A stretch of 64,000 bases of DNA from Geobacillus thermoleovorans (GCF_001610955.1 NZ_CP014335.1:1281001-1345000), one strand, 5' to 3'; positions 7,927-18,043 are shown, numbered from the stretch's first letter. The notes: generated by a model not told the origin, from the letters alone. Translations and numbers: made by a program.

Positions 7927-9408
7927 GTGAAATTGGTCATTGCCGAACGGGACGACAAGGAACGAGAAGCGATCCGCTGGCTCGTTTCCGCGTATTCCTT
8001 GCCGATTGAGCAAGTATATACGGCGGCTACGGTCGAGGAGATGATGGCGTTTCTTGAGCGGGAGGCGCCGGAGCTATTGTACGTCGAACTGGATATGATT
8101 CCGTATGAACGATGGTCGAAGGCGACATCCCACGTCCGCTTGTTTTGCCAACGCGTGATTGCCGCAACGGCCGAGGCGACGTTTGCGCGGGCGAAACAAG
8201 CCATCGACTGGCAATGCGTCGATTTGCTTGTGAAGCCGCTTGAGCCCGCCAAGCTGAAACAAGCGTTGAGGACGGCGGTTTCGCTTTCCTCCAACAGCCG
8301 CTCGAGCCTGACAGCGGGTTTTGACGGCCATGACGACTACCGCGCATTATTTTACGATGACCCCGCCGCAGCTTCCACCCATGTATGGCTTGTGCAGGCG
8401 GAACAGCCTGCCTTGTCTCGAGAAGTGATCCGCTTTTTAACGAGCTATCCGTTTCGCGGACGGGCGCGCGTATTGCCGCTCACCCATATGGCGGTTTGCC
8501 TGCTTCCCGATTTGCCGGGCGACGGGAAAGAAGAGGCGTGGAAGCTGTTGCGCGATTGGGAAGAGGAGCATCATGAGCCGCTCGCGGTTGTCGTGATGCC
8601 GCCTGATGGTCGGAAAACGGTGCGCGGGCAATACCAAGCGGCCCGCCGGTTGCTGGAGACGACGTTTTTCATTGGCTATCGCCAAGTGATCGCTCCCGCT
8701 TCGGAATACGAACAGTGGCGTGAGCTCGATCCCTTTTTGACGCCGGAGGAGCAGCGGCAATGGATCGAGATGCTCGAGCGGTTCGACCATGAAGGGGTGA
8801 AGCGATGGCTGCGGCGCGAATTCTCCCATTGGAAGCCGCCGTTTCCGAGCCCGGAGATGGTGCGGACGCGGCTGACGAGCATCTTGGCGCAAATCCGCCG
8901 GTTTATGAAAACATACGGCCTTGACCGCGGCGGAACCGAGCGGGAGTATATGCGCATTTTTCAAGACATTTTGTACAATCCCGTCTTGTATCGCATCGTT
9001 CAAGAATTGATTTTATTTTTATATCGATTGTTCCATGAGGCCAAGCAGGCCGAGGAAGACGCGCGCGTCGACGCCGTGGAGCGCGGCCTCCGCTATATGG
9101 AGGCGCATTTTCGCGATCCGTCGCTCACGCTTGAGCGGGTCGCGGCCGCCGCCGGGCGCAGCCCCGCGTATTTCAGCCATTTGTTGTCGAAAAAGCGCGG
9201 CGTGACGTTTCGCCAGTGGCTGACCAACCGGCGGCTTGAGGAAGCGAAACGGCTGCTTCGGCAGACGGATTTGTCGATTAAAGAAATCGCCGAACAAACC
9301 GGGTTTCGCACCGCCCATTATTTGATGCGCGTCTTTAAAGCCGAACTGAACCAGACGCCGACCGCCTACCGCGATGAACAACGGCTGAAACCGTCATCAC
9401 CGCGGTAG
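7927..9408 (+). CDS. Two-domain regulator: REC-like receiver plus AraC-type HTH, probable hut activator
   Basis: Regulator of 493 aa starting at GTG 7927, four nt after hutG, with GGCGGTGAG as ribosome site. The N-terminus is receiver-like: acidic pair ERDD near residue 8, candidate phospho-Asp in ELDMIP near 55, and conserved Lys in LLVKPLEP near 101. A long linker follows (about 120-380). The C-terminal 100 residues form an AraC/XylS double HTH (LTLERVAAAAGRSPAYFSHL and LSIKEIAEQTGFRTAHYLMRVFK). This is the YesN-like response-regulator layout, although no histidine kinase is encoded nearby. Its place between hutG and hutU, and a direct-repeat array before hutU, point to control of hut genes. 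Confidence 0.85.
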   Translation: MKLVIAERDDKEREAIRWLVSAYSLPIEQVYTAATVEEMMAFLEREAPELLYVELDMIPYERWSKATSHVRLFCQRVIAATAEATFARAKQAIDWQCVDLLVKPLEPAKLKQALRTAVSLSSNSRSSLTAGFDGHDDYRALFYDDPAAASTHVWLVQAEQPALSREVIRFLTSYPFRGRARVLPLTHMAVCLLPDLPGDGKEEAWKLLRDWEEEHHEPLAVVVMPPDGRKTVRGQYQAARRLLETTFFIGYRQVIAPASEYEQWRELDPFLTPEEQRQWIEMLERFDHEGVKRWLRREFSHWKPPFPSPEMVRTRLTSILAQIRRFMKTYGLDRGGTEREYMRIFQDILYNPVLYRIVQELILFLYRLFHEAKQAEEDARVDAVERGLRYMEAHFRDPSLTLERVAAAAGRSPAYFSHLLSKKRGVTFRQWLTNRRLEEAKRLLRQTDLSIKEIAEQTGFRTAHYLMRVFKAELNQTPTAYRDEQRLKPSSPR

Positions 9409-9418
9409 GCGGTTTTTT
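9361..9418 (+). terminator. Terminator overlapping the 3' end of the AraC-type gene
   Basis: ACCGCCTACCGCG (9361-9373) pairs perfectly over 13 bp with CGCGGTAGGCGGT (9401-9413), followed by six Ts. The stop codon TAG (9406-9408) lies inside the 3' arm. A smaller ACGG/CCGT hairpin sits in the loop. It separates the hutG-regulator transcript from hutU. Confidence 0.9.
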
Positions 9419-9493
9419 CAAAAGAAATGAACATATATCAAAAGAAATGGATAGATGAAGCGAAAAGAAAAAAGAAATTTCAAAAAAAATGGA
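9418..9493 (+). promoter_or_regulatory. Phased direct-repeat array upstream of hutU, candidate AraC-type operator
   Basis: Four related A-rich blocks begin at about 9418, 9438, 9460 and 9480. The first two are TCAAAAGAAATGAA and TCAAAAGAAATGGA, the third is GCGAAAAGAAAA, and the fourth is TCAAAAAAAATGGA. Spacing is 20, 22 and 20 bp, close to two helical turns each. AraC-family regulators bind direct repeats about 21 bp apart on one face of the helix, and such a gene ends just upstream. Confidence 0.6.
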
Positions 9494-9515
9494 TCATCTT
9501 GAAAAGACGAGAATC

Positions 9516-9544
9516 TATCTCCATCCTCTTGGCTTCCTTACAAT
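9516..9544 (+). promoter_or_regulatory. hutU promoter with strong -10 and poor -35
   Basis: TACAAT (9539-9544) matches the sigma-A -10. The -35 position at 17-bp spacing is TATCTC, a poor match, consistent with dependence on an activator bound to the repeats that end about 22 bp upstream. Confidence 0.45.
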
Positions 9545-9576
9545 AAAAAGCAAAGAGGAAAAAGGAGAGGATGACG

Positions 9577-11232
9577 ATGGCAGAAAAACGGACCGTACGC
9601 CCGTTTGCGGGAACAGAGCGGCGGGTGAAAGGATGGATTCAAGAAGCGGCGTTGCGTATGTTAAACAACAATTTGCATCCCGATGTCGCCGAGCGGCCGG
9701 ATGAGTTGATCGTCTACGGCGGCATCGGCAAGGCGGCGCGCAACTGGGAATGTTACGAGGCGATTGTGGACACCCTTCTTCGTTTAGAAAACGATGAAAC
9801 GTTGCTCATTCAATCCGGCAAGCCGGTGGCGGTGTTTCGCACGCATCCGGACGCCCCTCGCGTGCTGATCGCCAACTCCAACCTCGTGCCCGCATGGGCG
9901 ACGTGGGACCATTTCCACGAACTTGACAAAAAAGGGTTGATCATGTACGGACAAATGACGGCCGGGAGCTGGATTTACATCGGCAGCCAAGGGATCGTCC
10001 AAGGGACGTATGAAACGTTTGCCGAAGTGGCGCGCCAGCACTTTGGCGGCACGCTGGCCGGGACGATCACGCTAACCGCCGGCCTTGGCGGCATGGGCGG
10101 GGCGCAGCCGCTCGCCGTGACGATGAACGGCGGCGTCTGCCTCGCCATCGAAGTCGATCCGGCCCGCATCCAGCGCCGCATTGACACGAATTACTTGGAT
10201 ACGATGACCGACAGCCTAGACGCGGCGCTCGAGATGGCGAAACAAGCGAAGGAAGAGAAAAAAGCGCTGTCGATCGGCCTTGTCGGCAATGCGGCTGAAG
10301 TGTTGCCGCGTCTCGTCGAAATGGGCTTTGTTCCGGACGTCTTGACCGATCAAACGTCCGCCCACGATCCGTTAAACGGCTACATCCCGGCTGGCCTTAC
10401 GCTTGATGAGGCCGCCGAACTCAGGGCGCGCGATCCGAAGCAGTACATCGCCCGTGCAAAACAGTCGATCGCCGCGCATGTTCGAGCGATGCTGGCGATG
10501 CAAAAGCAAGGGGCGGTGACGTTTGATTACGGCAACAACATCCGCCAAGTGGCAAAAGACGAAGGGGTGGACGACGCCTTTTCCTTCCCGGGTTTTGTGC
10601 CGGCCTACATCCGTCCGCTCTTTTGCGAAGGAAAAGGGCCGTTCCGCTGGGTGGCATTATCCGGCGACCCGGAAGACATTTATAAAACCGATGAAGTCAT
10701 TTTGCGTGAATTCAGCGACAATGAGCGTCTTTGCCATTGGATTCGCATGGCGCAAAAACGCATTAAGTTCCAAGGGCTGCCGGCGCGCATTTGTTGGCTC
10801 GGCTACGGCGAGCGGGCGAAGTTCGGGAAAATCATCAACGACATGGTGGCCAAAGGCGAGCTGAAAGCGCCGATCGTCATCGGTCGCGATCATTTGGATT
10901 CGGGCTCCGTTGCTTCGCCGAACCGGGAGACGGAAGGAATGAAAGACGGAAGCGACGCCATCGCCGACTGGCCGATTTTAAACGCGCTGTTGAATGCGGT
11001 CGGCGGCGCAAGCTGGGTGTCGGTTCACCACGGCGGCGGCGTCGGCATGGGCTACTCCATTCACGCCGGCATGGTCATTGTCGCCGACGGCACGAAAGAG
11101 GCGGAAAAACGGCTGGAGCGCGTGTTGACGACCGACCCGGGGCTTGGTGTGGTCCGCCACGCCGACGCTGGGTATGAGCTCGCCATTCGGACAGCGAAAG
11201 AAAAAGGCATCGATATGCCGATGCTGAAGTAG
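9577..11232 (+). CDS. hutU: Urocanate hydratase HutU
   Basis: Converts urocanate to 4-imidazolone-5-propionate using tightly bound NAD+. The 551-aa length is typical. Family features include [20 protein letters not shown], the NAD-site region [33 protein letters not shown], and the C-terminal [17 protein letters not shown]. The ATG at 9577 is chosen over 9571 because AAAGGAGAGG (9561-9570) is then six nt away rather than abutting. hutI follows after 14 nt. Cytoplasmic enzyme of the histidine utilisation route. Confidence 0.96.
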   Translation: MAEKRTVRPFAGTERRVKGWIQEAALRMLNNNLHPDVAERPDELIVYGGIGKAARNWECYEAIVDTLLRLENDETLLIQSGKPVAVFRTHPDAPRVLIANSNLVPAWATWDHFHELDKKGLIMYGQMTAGSWIYIGSQGIVQGTYETFAEVARQHFGGTLAGTITLTAGLGGMGGAQPLAVTMNGGVCLAIEVDPARIQRRIDTNYLDTMTDSLDAALEMAKQAKEEKKALSIGLVGNAAEVLPRLVEMGFVPDVLTDQTSAHDPLNGYIPAGLTLDEAAELRARDPKQYIARAKQSIAAHVRAMLAMQKQGAVTFDYGNNIRQVAKDEGVDDAFSFPGFVPAYIRPLFCEGKGPFRWVALSGDPEDIYKTDEVILREFSDNERLCHWIRMAQKRIKFQGLPARICWLGYGERAKFGKIINDMVAKGELKAPIVIGRDHLDSGSVASPNRETEGMKDGSDAIADWPILNALLNAVGGASWVSVHHGGGVGMGYSIHAGMVIVADGTKEAEKRLERVLTTDPGLGVVRHADAGYELAIRTAKEKGIDMPMLK

Positions 11233-11246
11233 AAAGGGGGATCCAT

Positions 11247-12521
11247 ATGCGCCCGCTTTTTGTCCGCCGCGCCCGCCAGCTCGTCACGCTGGCGGGAAGC
11301 TCCGCGGCTCCGCTTGTCAAGGAGAAGATGAGCGATCTTCACATCATCGAAAACGGCAGCGTCTGGATCGAACATGGCACGATCGTGGCGGTTGGGGCGG
11401 ACGATGAACTGGCCCGCCAATTTGCCGATCGGCTCGCCGAAGCGGAAGTCATTGACGCTAAGGGCAAAACGGTGACGCCTGGGCTTGTCGATCCTCATAC
11501 TCATCTCGTTTACGCCGGCAGCCGCGAACACGAATGGACGATGCGGCTCGGCGGGGCGACGTACATGGAAATCATGAACGCAGGCGGCGGCATTCATGCG
11601 ACGACAAAAGCGACGCGCGAGGCGTCGGAAGAGATGTTGTATGAAGAAAGCAAGCGGCGGCTCGATCAGTTTTTGCTTCATGGGGTCACGACCGTCGAAG
11701 CAAAAAGCGGCTATGGTTTAAGCCTTGAGCACGAAATCAAGCAGCTTGAAGTCGCCAAGCGTCTCGATGACACCCACCCGGTCGATATCGTCTCCACGTT
11801 TCTTGGCGCTCATGCCGTTCCGCCGGAGTGGAAGCACGATCCGGATGAATACGTCCGCCTTGTCATCGACGAGATGATTCCCGAAGTGAGCCGGCGGGGG
11901 CTCGCCGAGTTCAACGACGTCTTTTGCGAGCGCGGCGTCTTTACCCCCGACCAGGCGCGCCTCATCCTCGAAGCAGGCAAAGAGCACGGCTTGACGCCGA
12001 AAATCCACGCCGATGAAATCGAGCCGTATGGCGGGGCGGAACTGGCAGCCGAAGTCGGCGCGATATCCGCCGACCACCTGCTTCGTGCGTCGGACGAAGG
12101 GCTTCGGCGCATGGCGGAGCGCGGCGTGATCGGCGTTCTCTTGCCGGGCACGGCATTTTTCTTAATGACAAAAGCCGCTGATGCCCGCCGTTTGATCGAC
12201 GCCGGCGTTCCCGTCGCTTTGGCGACCGACTGCAACCCCGGTTCGTCGCCGACCGTCTCGCTGCCGCTTGTCATGAGCCTTGCCTGCCTGCATATGGGCA
12301 TGACTCCCGCTGAAGCGATGGCCGCCGCCACGATCAATGCCGCCCACGCCATCGGCCGCGCGCATCTCGTCGGCAGCCTCGAGCCGGGGAAGAAGGCGGA
12401 TTTGGTCATTTTCAATGTCCCGAATTATATGCAAATCATGTACTATTACGGCGTCAACCATGCGGTGACGGTGATCAAAGGTGGAAAGGTGGTGGTGAAC
12501 GACGGCAAGGTGTACATCTGA
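11247..12521 (+). CDS. hutI: Imidazolonepropionase HutI
   Basis: Amidohydrolase-family enzyme (424 aa) that opens 4-imidazolone-5-propionate to N-formimidoyl-L-glutamate, the substrate of HutG. Metal ligands are seen in VDPHTHLVYAG (HxH), FLGAHAVPPEW, IHADEIEPYGG and the late Asp in ATDCNPGSSPT. AAAGGGGGATCC precedes the ATG at 11247. The N-terminal MRPLFVRRARQLVTLAG matches the usual beta-sandwich start. Co-transcribed with hutU; the yjiH-like gene 105 bp downstream may also be part of the operon. Confidence 0.96.
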   Translation: MRPLFVRRARQLVTLAGSSAAPLVKEKMSDLHIIENGSVWIEHGTIVAVGADDELARQFADRLAEAEVIDAKGKTVTPGLVDPHTHLVYAGSREHEWTMRLGGATYMEIMNAGGGIHATTKATREASEEMLYEESKRRLDQFLLHGVTTVEAKSGYGLSLEHEIKQLEVAKRLDDTHPVDIVSTFLGAHAVPPEWKHDPDEYVRLVIDEMIPEVSRRGLAEFNDVFCERGVFTPDQARLILEAGKEHGLTPKIHADEIEPYGGAELAAEVGAISADHLLRASDEGLRRMAERGVIGVLLPGTAFFLMTKAADARRLIDAGVPVALATDCNPGSSPTVSLPLVMSLACLHMGMTPAEAMAAATINAAHAIGRAHLVGSLEPGKKADLVIFNVPNYMQIMYYYGVNHAVTVIKGGKVVVNDGKVYI

Positions 12522-12626
12522 AGGGGGAATGGTCTTCCGTCGAGGTGTCTAGCGACCGGGAGCGGTTATGCTTCCGGCCGTGCTGTCGTCTTTAGCCTGT
12601 AGAAGAACAAATGGGGGTGGAGGAAA

Positions 12627-13955
12627 ATGAAAACGGATACAAACATGGCGCCATCCGTGCCGACACCAACGCCGGCAAGCGGGGCATGGAAGTTTTTCGT
12701 CTTTAGCGCCATCGGGATTTTCGTGTTTTTCGTTCCGGTGTCAATTGGCGGCACATCATCGATTTTGCTCGATCATATTGTGACATGGATCCGCACCCAG
12801 TTTTCGGCACTTGTTCCTTATTATGCTCTTATCGTGATCGCTCTCGGTGCCGTTTATCCGTTTTACAAAAAAACGTGGAACAAAGATGCTGTGACAACCG
12901 TTTTTTCACTGTTGAAAGTTCTAGGACTGATCACGGCGGTCATGCTTGTGTTTCACATCGGTCCGTCGTGGCTGTTTCAACCGAATATGGGGCCGTTTTT
13001 GTATGACAAACTCGTCATTTCCGTCGGTCTCCTTGTGCCGATTGGCTCGGTTTTTCTCGCTCTTCTTGTTGGTTACGGGCTGCTTGAATTTGTCGGTGTG
13101 TGGATGCAACCCGTCATGCGGCCGATTTGGAAAACGCCGGGCCGCTCGGCGATTGACGCCGTCGCTTCCTTTGTCGGCAGCTACTCCATTGGGTTATTGA
13201 TCACTAATAAAGTGTTCAAAGAAGGCAAATATACCGTGAAAGAAGCGGCGATCATCGCCACCGGCTTTTCCACTGTATCCGTGACATTTATGGTCGTTGT
13301 GGCGAAAACATTGGGGCTCATGCCAATCTGGAATACGTATTTTTGGGTGACATTTCTTGTCACGTTTGCCGTTACAGCGTTCACCGCTCGGATTTGGCCG
13401 CTAAGCCGCATGAGCGATGAATACTACGACGGCAAGGGGGATCCCGAGCAAAAAGTAACGGGCAACTATATGAAACAAGCTTGGGCTGAAGCGATGAGGG
13501 CGGTAGAGCAGTCAAAAGGGATTGGGACAAACATATGGGAGAACTTGCGAGATGGCTTCATCATGACGATGGGCATTTTGCCGTCCATTATGTCAGTCGG
13601 ACTGATCGGGCTGTTGCTCGCTGAATATACGCCGGTGTTTGACTGGTTGGGTTACCTGTTCTATCCATTCACCCTTCTGTTGCAAATCCCTGAACCGCTG
13701 TTGGCCGCGAAAGCTTCGGCCATCGAAATCGCAGAAATGTTTTTGCCGGCCTTGCTTGTCACCGAAGCACCGCTTGTCACGAAATTCATTATTGCTGTTG
13801 TATCCGTATCAGCGATCCTATTCTTTTCCGCTGTCATTCCATGCATTTTGTCTACGGAAATCCCGCTCAGCTTGCCGCGGCTTCTTGTCATTTGGTTCGA
13901 GCGGACTGTATTGACGCTCATCCTCACCGCGCCGCTTGCATATTGGCTGCTTTGA
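12627..13955 (+). CDS. YjiH-family (nucleoside-recognition/Gate domain) membrane protein, possibly a hut-linked transporter
   Basis: Integral membrane protein of 442 aa with about ten hydrophobic helices and two Gate-like segments (SAIDAVASFVGSYSIGLLITN near 172 and AKASAIEIAEMFLPALLVTEAP near 365). This is the YjiH arrangement. GGGGGTGGAGG is the ribosome site. It lies downstream of hutI in the same direction with no obvious terminator between, so uptake of histidine, urocanate or a breakdown product is a reasonable inference. The family has no generally agreed substrate. Confidence 0.8.
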   Translation: MKTDTNMAPSVPTPTPASGAWKFFVFSAIGIFVFFVPVSIGGTSSILLDHIVTWIRTQFSALVPYYALIVIALGAVYPFYKKTWNKDAVTTVFSLLKVLGLITAVMLVFHIGPSWLFQPNMGPFLYDKLVISVGLLVPIGSVFLALLVGYGLLEFVGVWMQPVMRPIWKTPGRSAIDAVASFVGSYSIGLLITNKVFKEGKYTVKEAAIIATGFSTVSVTFMVVVAKTLGLMPIWNTYFWVTFLVTFAVTAFTARIWPLSRMSDEYYDGKGDPEQKVTGNYMKQAWAEAMRAVEQSKGIGTNIWENLRDGFIMTMGILPSIMSVGLIGLLLAEYTPVFDWLGYLFYPFTLLLQIPEPLLAAKASAIEIAEMFLPALLVTEAPLVTKFIIAVVSVSAILFFSAVIPCILSTEIPLSLPRLLVIWFERTVLTLILTAPLAYWLL

Positions 13956-14055
13956 CGGGAGTGCGGCGCTTCGATGAAAACGGACATCGATGGGGCGGCT
14001 GCGATTTTCAGGTTCGCCGCCATTCCATCAACCCGACTGAGAAGTTTCAGCGCCA

Positions 14056-14088
14056 TGAAAGCCTGTCCATCTTCCAGACAGGCTTTCA
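14056..14088. terminator. Inverted repeat between convergent yjiH-like gene and mscL
   Basis: TGAAAGCCTGTC (14056-14067) pairs perfectly with GACAGGCTTTCA (14077-14088). It overlaps the mscL stop codon. The 3' flanks have only short T-runs, so it may act as a modest bidirectional terminator. Confidence 0.55.
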
Positions 14089-14481
14089 CGTCGTTTCCCG
14101 TTGCTGCTTTAACAAATCGCGAATTTCTGTCAATAGCTCCTCCTCTTTCGTCAGCGTCGGCGCGGTTTCCTTCACCTCTTCCTGCTTTTTCACCCGTTCA
14201 TACAGCGTGTTGATCAATTTCACAAACAGGAAAATCGAAAACGCGATGATCAAAAAATCGACGACTGTTTGGATAAACGCCCCATATTTCACTTCCGCTT
14301 TGCCGACTTTCCAAGACAAATCGCTGAAATTGATGCCGCCTAGAATCAGCCCGACAAGCGGCATGATGATGTCATTGACGAGCGAGGAAACGATTTTGCC
14401 AAACGCCCCGCCGATGATCACCCCAACGGCTAAATCGATGACATTGCCGCGGATGGCGAATTTTTTAAATTCGTTCCACAT
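14086..14481 (-). CDS. mscL: Large-conductance mechanosensitive channel MscL
   Basis: Pentameric membrane channel that opens under membrane tension to relieve hypo-osmotic shock. 131 aa from the ATG at 14481 ([20 protein letters not shown]), preceded by GAAAGGAGATTCAC. TM1 ([20 protein letters not shown]) carries the glycine-rich pore face. TM2 is [18 protein letters not shown]. The charged C-terminal helix ends [12 protein letters not shown]. The frame upstream of 14481 has no ribosome site. Single gene, convergent with the yjiH-like gene. Confidence 0.97.
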   Translation of the reverse strand: MWNEFKKFAIRGNVIDLAVGVIIGGAFGKIVSSLVNDIIMPLVGLILGGINFSDLSWKVGKAEVKYGAFIQTVVDFLIIAFSIFLFVKLINTLYERVKKQEEVKETAPTLTKEEELLTEIRDLLKQQRETT

Positions 14482-14628
14482 GTGAATCTCCTTTCTCGAA
14501 ATGTGATCCTCTACATTATACCATAAGTTCATACGTGAAATTTTTATATCTAAATCATAGAAAATCAATCTGTTTTATATTATTATAGAGTATATTAACA
14601 ATGGGGAAAGAAAAGGGGGATATGCACC

Positions 14629-15849
14629 ATGGAAATGACTGCGCAACAAGACGTTCGCGCGAAACAGGCGGCGAACGCCCCGAAAAATCCGACGGCATGG
14701 ATCATTGCAGTCTCCTGCTTCGTGTTAATCGGTGGAGCATTGTTCTTATACAGCCGTGTGTCCTGGCAACAAGCGCTGTTATATTTGTTGGGAGCGTTCG
14801 GCGGTTTTGTGCTTTATCAGGCCCATTTCGGTTTTACTTCGGCCTGGCGGAAATTCATTTTGTACCGCCAAGGGGAAGGCATTCGGGCACAGATGATCAT
14901 GATGGCTGTGGCCAGCGCGTTGTTTTTGCCGTTGCTCGTGAAAGGTTCGGCGCTCGGGCACCCGGTGTCAGGGTATGTATTTGGCGTGGGGGTATCAGTC
15001 ATCGTCGGCGCCTTCCTGTTTGGCATCGGCATGCAGCTTGGCGACGGCTGCGCGTCCGGGACGTTGTACCATATCGGCGGAGGCGATGCGAACGGCATCG
15101 TGACGCTCATCGGGTTCATCGCTGGCTCAGTCATTGCGACGACCCACTTTGACGTGTGGGCGAAGATGCCGCAATGGAAGCCGTTCTCGTTCATTGGCGA
15201 GTTCGGCGCCTTGGGAGGGTTTTTGCTTCAGTTGGTTTTGTTGGCAGCGGTCTACTATGTGGTGACCGTGGCGGAAAAACGGCGCTATGGCCAACTCGTT
15301 GCTACATCGCTTGAGAACCGTCATGGCTGGAAAGCGATTTACAAAGGGCCATGGTCGCTTCTGGTCGGGGCGTTGCTCTTGGCTGTAACGAACGCGCTTG
15401 TGCTGATGATTAGCGGTAAGCCGTGGGGCATTACGTCCGCCTTCGCCCTTTGGGGGGCGAAGTTCGTGCAGCTGTTTGGCGTCGATCCGACTGCTTGGGC
15501 GTACTGGCAAGATGAAGCGAAACGGCAGGCGCTCGCGAATCCACTCTACTACGATACAACGACCGTGATGGACATCAGCTTGATGGTCGGCGCCTTATTG
15601 GCGGCAGCGCTTGCGGGCCGCTATACAAAACCGATTCAGTGGAAGCGTCCGACGCGCATGACGATCGGTGCGCTGATCGGCGGCCTGATGATGGGATACG
15701 GCGCCCGGCTGGCGTTCGGCTGCAATATCGGCGCGTATTTCGGCGGCATTGCGTCATTCAGCGCCCACGGCTGGGCGTGGTTTGTCTTTGCTTTCCTCGG
15801 CAGCCTGATCGGCGTCAAACTGCGTCCGTATTGCGCGTACAAAAACTAA
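14629..15849 (+). CDS. YeeE/YedE-family transporter (thiosulfate/sulfur-compound type)
   Basis: Integral membrane protein of 406 aa, about ten helices, with two inverted YeeE/YedE (DUF395) repeats. Conserved cysteine motifs sit at GMQLGDGCASGTLYHIGGG and YGARLAFGCNIGAYFGG. In the TsuA branch of this family such cysteines relay thiosulfate. GGGGGATATGCACC precedes the ATG. Monocistronic, with a good terminator after it. No TusA-like partner gene is adjacent, so the transported sulfur or selenium compound remains open. Confidence 0.85.
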   Translation: MEMTAQQDVRAKQAANAPKNPTAWIIAVSCFVLIGGALFLYSRVSWQQALLYLLGAFGGFVLYQAHFGFTSAWRKFILYRQGEGIRAQMIMMAVASALFLPLLVKGSALGHPVSGYVFGVGVSVIVGAFLFGIGMQLGDGCASGTLYHIGGGDANGIVTLIGFIAGSVIATTHFDVWAKMPQWKPFSFIGEFGALGGFLLQLVLLAAVYYVVTVAEKRRYGQLVATSLENRHGWKAIYKGPWSLLVGALLLAVTNALVLMISGKPWGITSAFALWGAKFVQLFGVDPTAWAYWQDEAKRQALANPLYYDTTTVMDISLMVGALLAAALAGRYTKPIQWKRPTRMTIGALIGGLMMGYGARLAFGCNIGAYFGGIASFSAHGWAWFVFAFLGSLIGVKLRPYCAYKN

Positions 15850-15862
15850 GTGTCCGAAAGTT

Positions 15863-15894
15863 GGCATCCCGTCGTTTTGACGGGGTGCCTTCTT
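15863..15894 (+). terminator. Terminator of the YeeE/YedE gene
   Basis: GGCATCCCGTC (15863-15873) pairs perfectly with GACGGGGTGCC (with a G-T pair) at 15879-15889, followed by TTCTTT. Confidence 0.85.
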
Positions 15895-15922
15895 TATGCC
15901 GTTCTTGCCAGGCGGTATGTGG

Positions 15923-15981
15923 TACAATGGGTGGTGAGGCTTCGAAGCGTGCAGCTGTCCGCTTTTTTGAAATCGTTTTCT
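15923..15981 (+). promoter_or_regulatory. psuK upstream region: TACAAT -10 and near-consensus cre box
   Basis: TACAAT (15923-15928) is a likely -10. TGAAATCGTTTTCT (15968-15981) matches the CcpA cre consensus TGWAANCGNTNWCA at 13 of 14 positions (last base T for A). At about +35 it could act as a roadblock for carbon catabolite repression. Confidence 0.4.
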
Positions 15982-16039
15982 CCGTTTGGAAAGAGGCGGG
16001 ATCGCGCGGCTGCGATCATTGGAAGAGAGGGGGAAAGGC

Positions 16040-17099
16040 ATGGGGAAAGCGGCCTCGATCGTCTGCATCGGCGGGGCGAATGTCGATCGGAAAGCGCGGT
16101 TGCTTGTGCCGTTTCAGCTTGGCACGTCCCATCCCGTCACCACGACGCAAACCGCGGGCGGGGTGGCGAGAAACGTGGCGGAAAACTTAGGGCGGCTTGC
16201 TCAACCTGTTTCGCTCGTCAGCGCCGTTGGCGATGATCACGATGGACAGTGGCTCATTGACGTGACGAGCCGATATGTCAATACGAGCTTCATCGTGCGA
16301 ACGCCAAAAGCGAACACCGGGACGTATACAGCGGTGCTCGATGAACGCGGCGAGATGGTTCTCGCCTTGGCGGGTATGGCCATTTATCATCCTGAACCGA
16401 GAAGACCCCCACTTCCACGTGTGAGCGTAAGTGGGGGATGAATCGGTATTTGTCATCGCTCTTCCTCTTGCCTTAACAAAACAGAAGGTGTAAATGGGAG
16501 AGCGTTCAAGATACAGTGGGAAACGAGTGGATGAAGCAGCGATGGTTGAAATTCGGTCCGATTTCCACTGTCGTGCTCGATACGAATTTTCCGCCTGATG
16601 TCATCTCATGGGTGATCGAGCAGTGCCGCCAAGACCGCCTTCCGCTTTGCGTCGTGACTGTGTCCGTGCCCAAAGTGAAGCGGTTGCCCAGCGATTTGTC
16701 TGGTGTGACGTGGTTTGTCACGAATGAAGCGGAGGCTAAGGAATTTGTGGGACGCAACGGGCATACGGACGACATAATGAAACCGATCCTTCAAGCCGGT
16801 GCCAAGAACGTTGTCGTCACGCGCGGCGCAAACGGCGTCGCGTACGCCACCAAGCAAGGGGAAACAGGAGCGATTGCGGCGCCGAAGGTTGAGGTCACCG
16901 ACGCCACCGGAGCGGGCGACGCCTTTGCGGCTGGATTTTTGTACGGCGTCTTAGGCGGACATACGGTGGAAGACGCCTGCCGCTTTGGGATGAGCAGCGC
17001 GGCGCTTACGCTGCAAACGGCCGAAACGGTGCATCCCGCTTTGAATGAACACCTGTTGCAAGCCGCCTATGCGCGGTATTTTCGCGAAGGGGGAACGAA

Positions 17100-17103
<4 letters not shown>
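16040..17103 (+). pseudogene. psuK: psuK, pseudouridine kinase (PfkB family), disrupted by a small hairpin insertion
   Basis: Two frames together give one PfkB sugar kinase that would phosphorylate pseudouridine. The N-part starts at ATG 16040 (ribosome site GAGGGGG) with the substrate motif GGANVDRKA and TAGGVARNVAENLGRL. It runs to about 16395, then continues into foreign sequence and stops at 16441. The C-part resumes in another frame (open from 16477) with STVVLDTNFPPDVISW and the ATP/anion-hole signature DATGAGDAFAAGFLYG. Between them lies a hairpin-bearing insertion of roughly 80-120 bp. psuG overlaps the end, the usual psuK-psuG pairing. A separate C-terminal peptide could start at GTG 16516, but a working kinase is unlikely. 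Confidence 0.8.
16396..16480. mobile_element. Small hairpin insertion inside psuK, IS605-end-like remnant
   Basis: CCCCCACTT (16406-16414) pairs with AAGTGGGGG (16429-16437) and is followed at once by ATGAATCGG. The left-end region of the TnpB element at 36.2 kb also has a hairpin followed directly by ATGAA. No transposase is present. Borders are estimated from where kinase similarity stops and resumes and are uncertain by tens of bases. Confidence 0.5.
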
Positions 17104-18008
<905 letters not shown>

Positions 18009-18015
18009 TGCGAAC

Positions 18016-18043
18016 GCCCCCGCCTTGATGGAAGGACGGGGGC
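18016..18043. terminator. GC hairpin after psuG
   Basis: GCCCCCG (18016-18022) pairs with CGGGGGC (18037-18043), with an inner CCTT/AAGG extension. No T-run follows, so it is only a possible terminator between convergent genes. Confidence 0.45.

Noticed and set aside
9530..9550. Possible sigma-54 promoter before hutU (TGGCTTCCTTACA)
   Set aside because: The -12 half lacks the required GC at proper spacing; a sigma-A -10 TACAAT explains the site better.
14601..15152. 183-aa plus-strand frame overlapping the YeeE/YedE gene
   Set aside because: Arginine- and histidine-rich out-of-frame shadow of a clear membrane protein gene.
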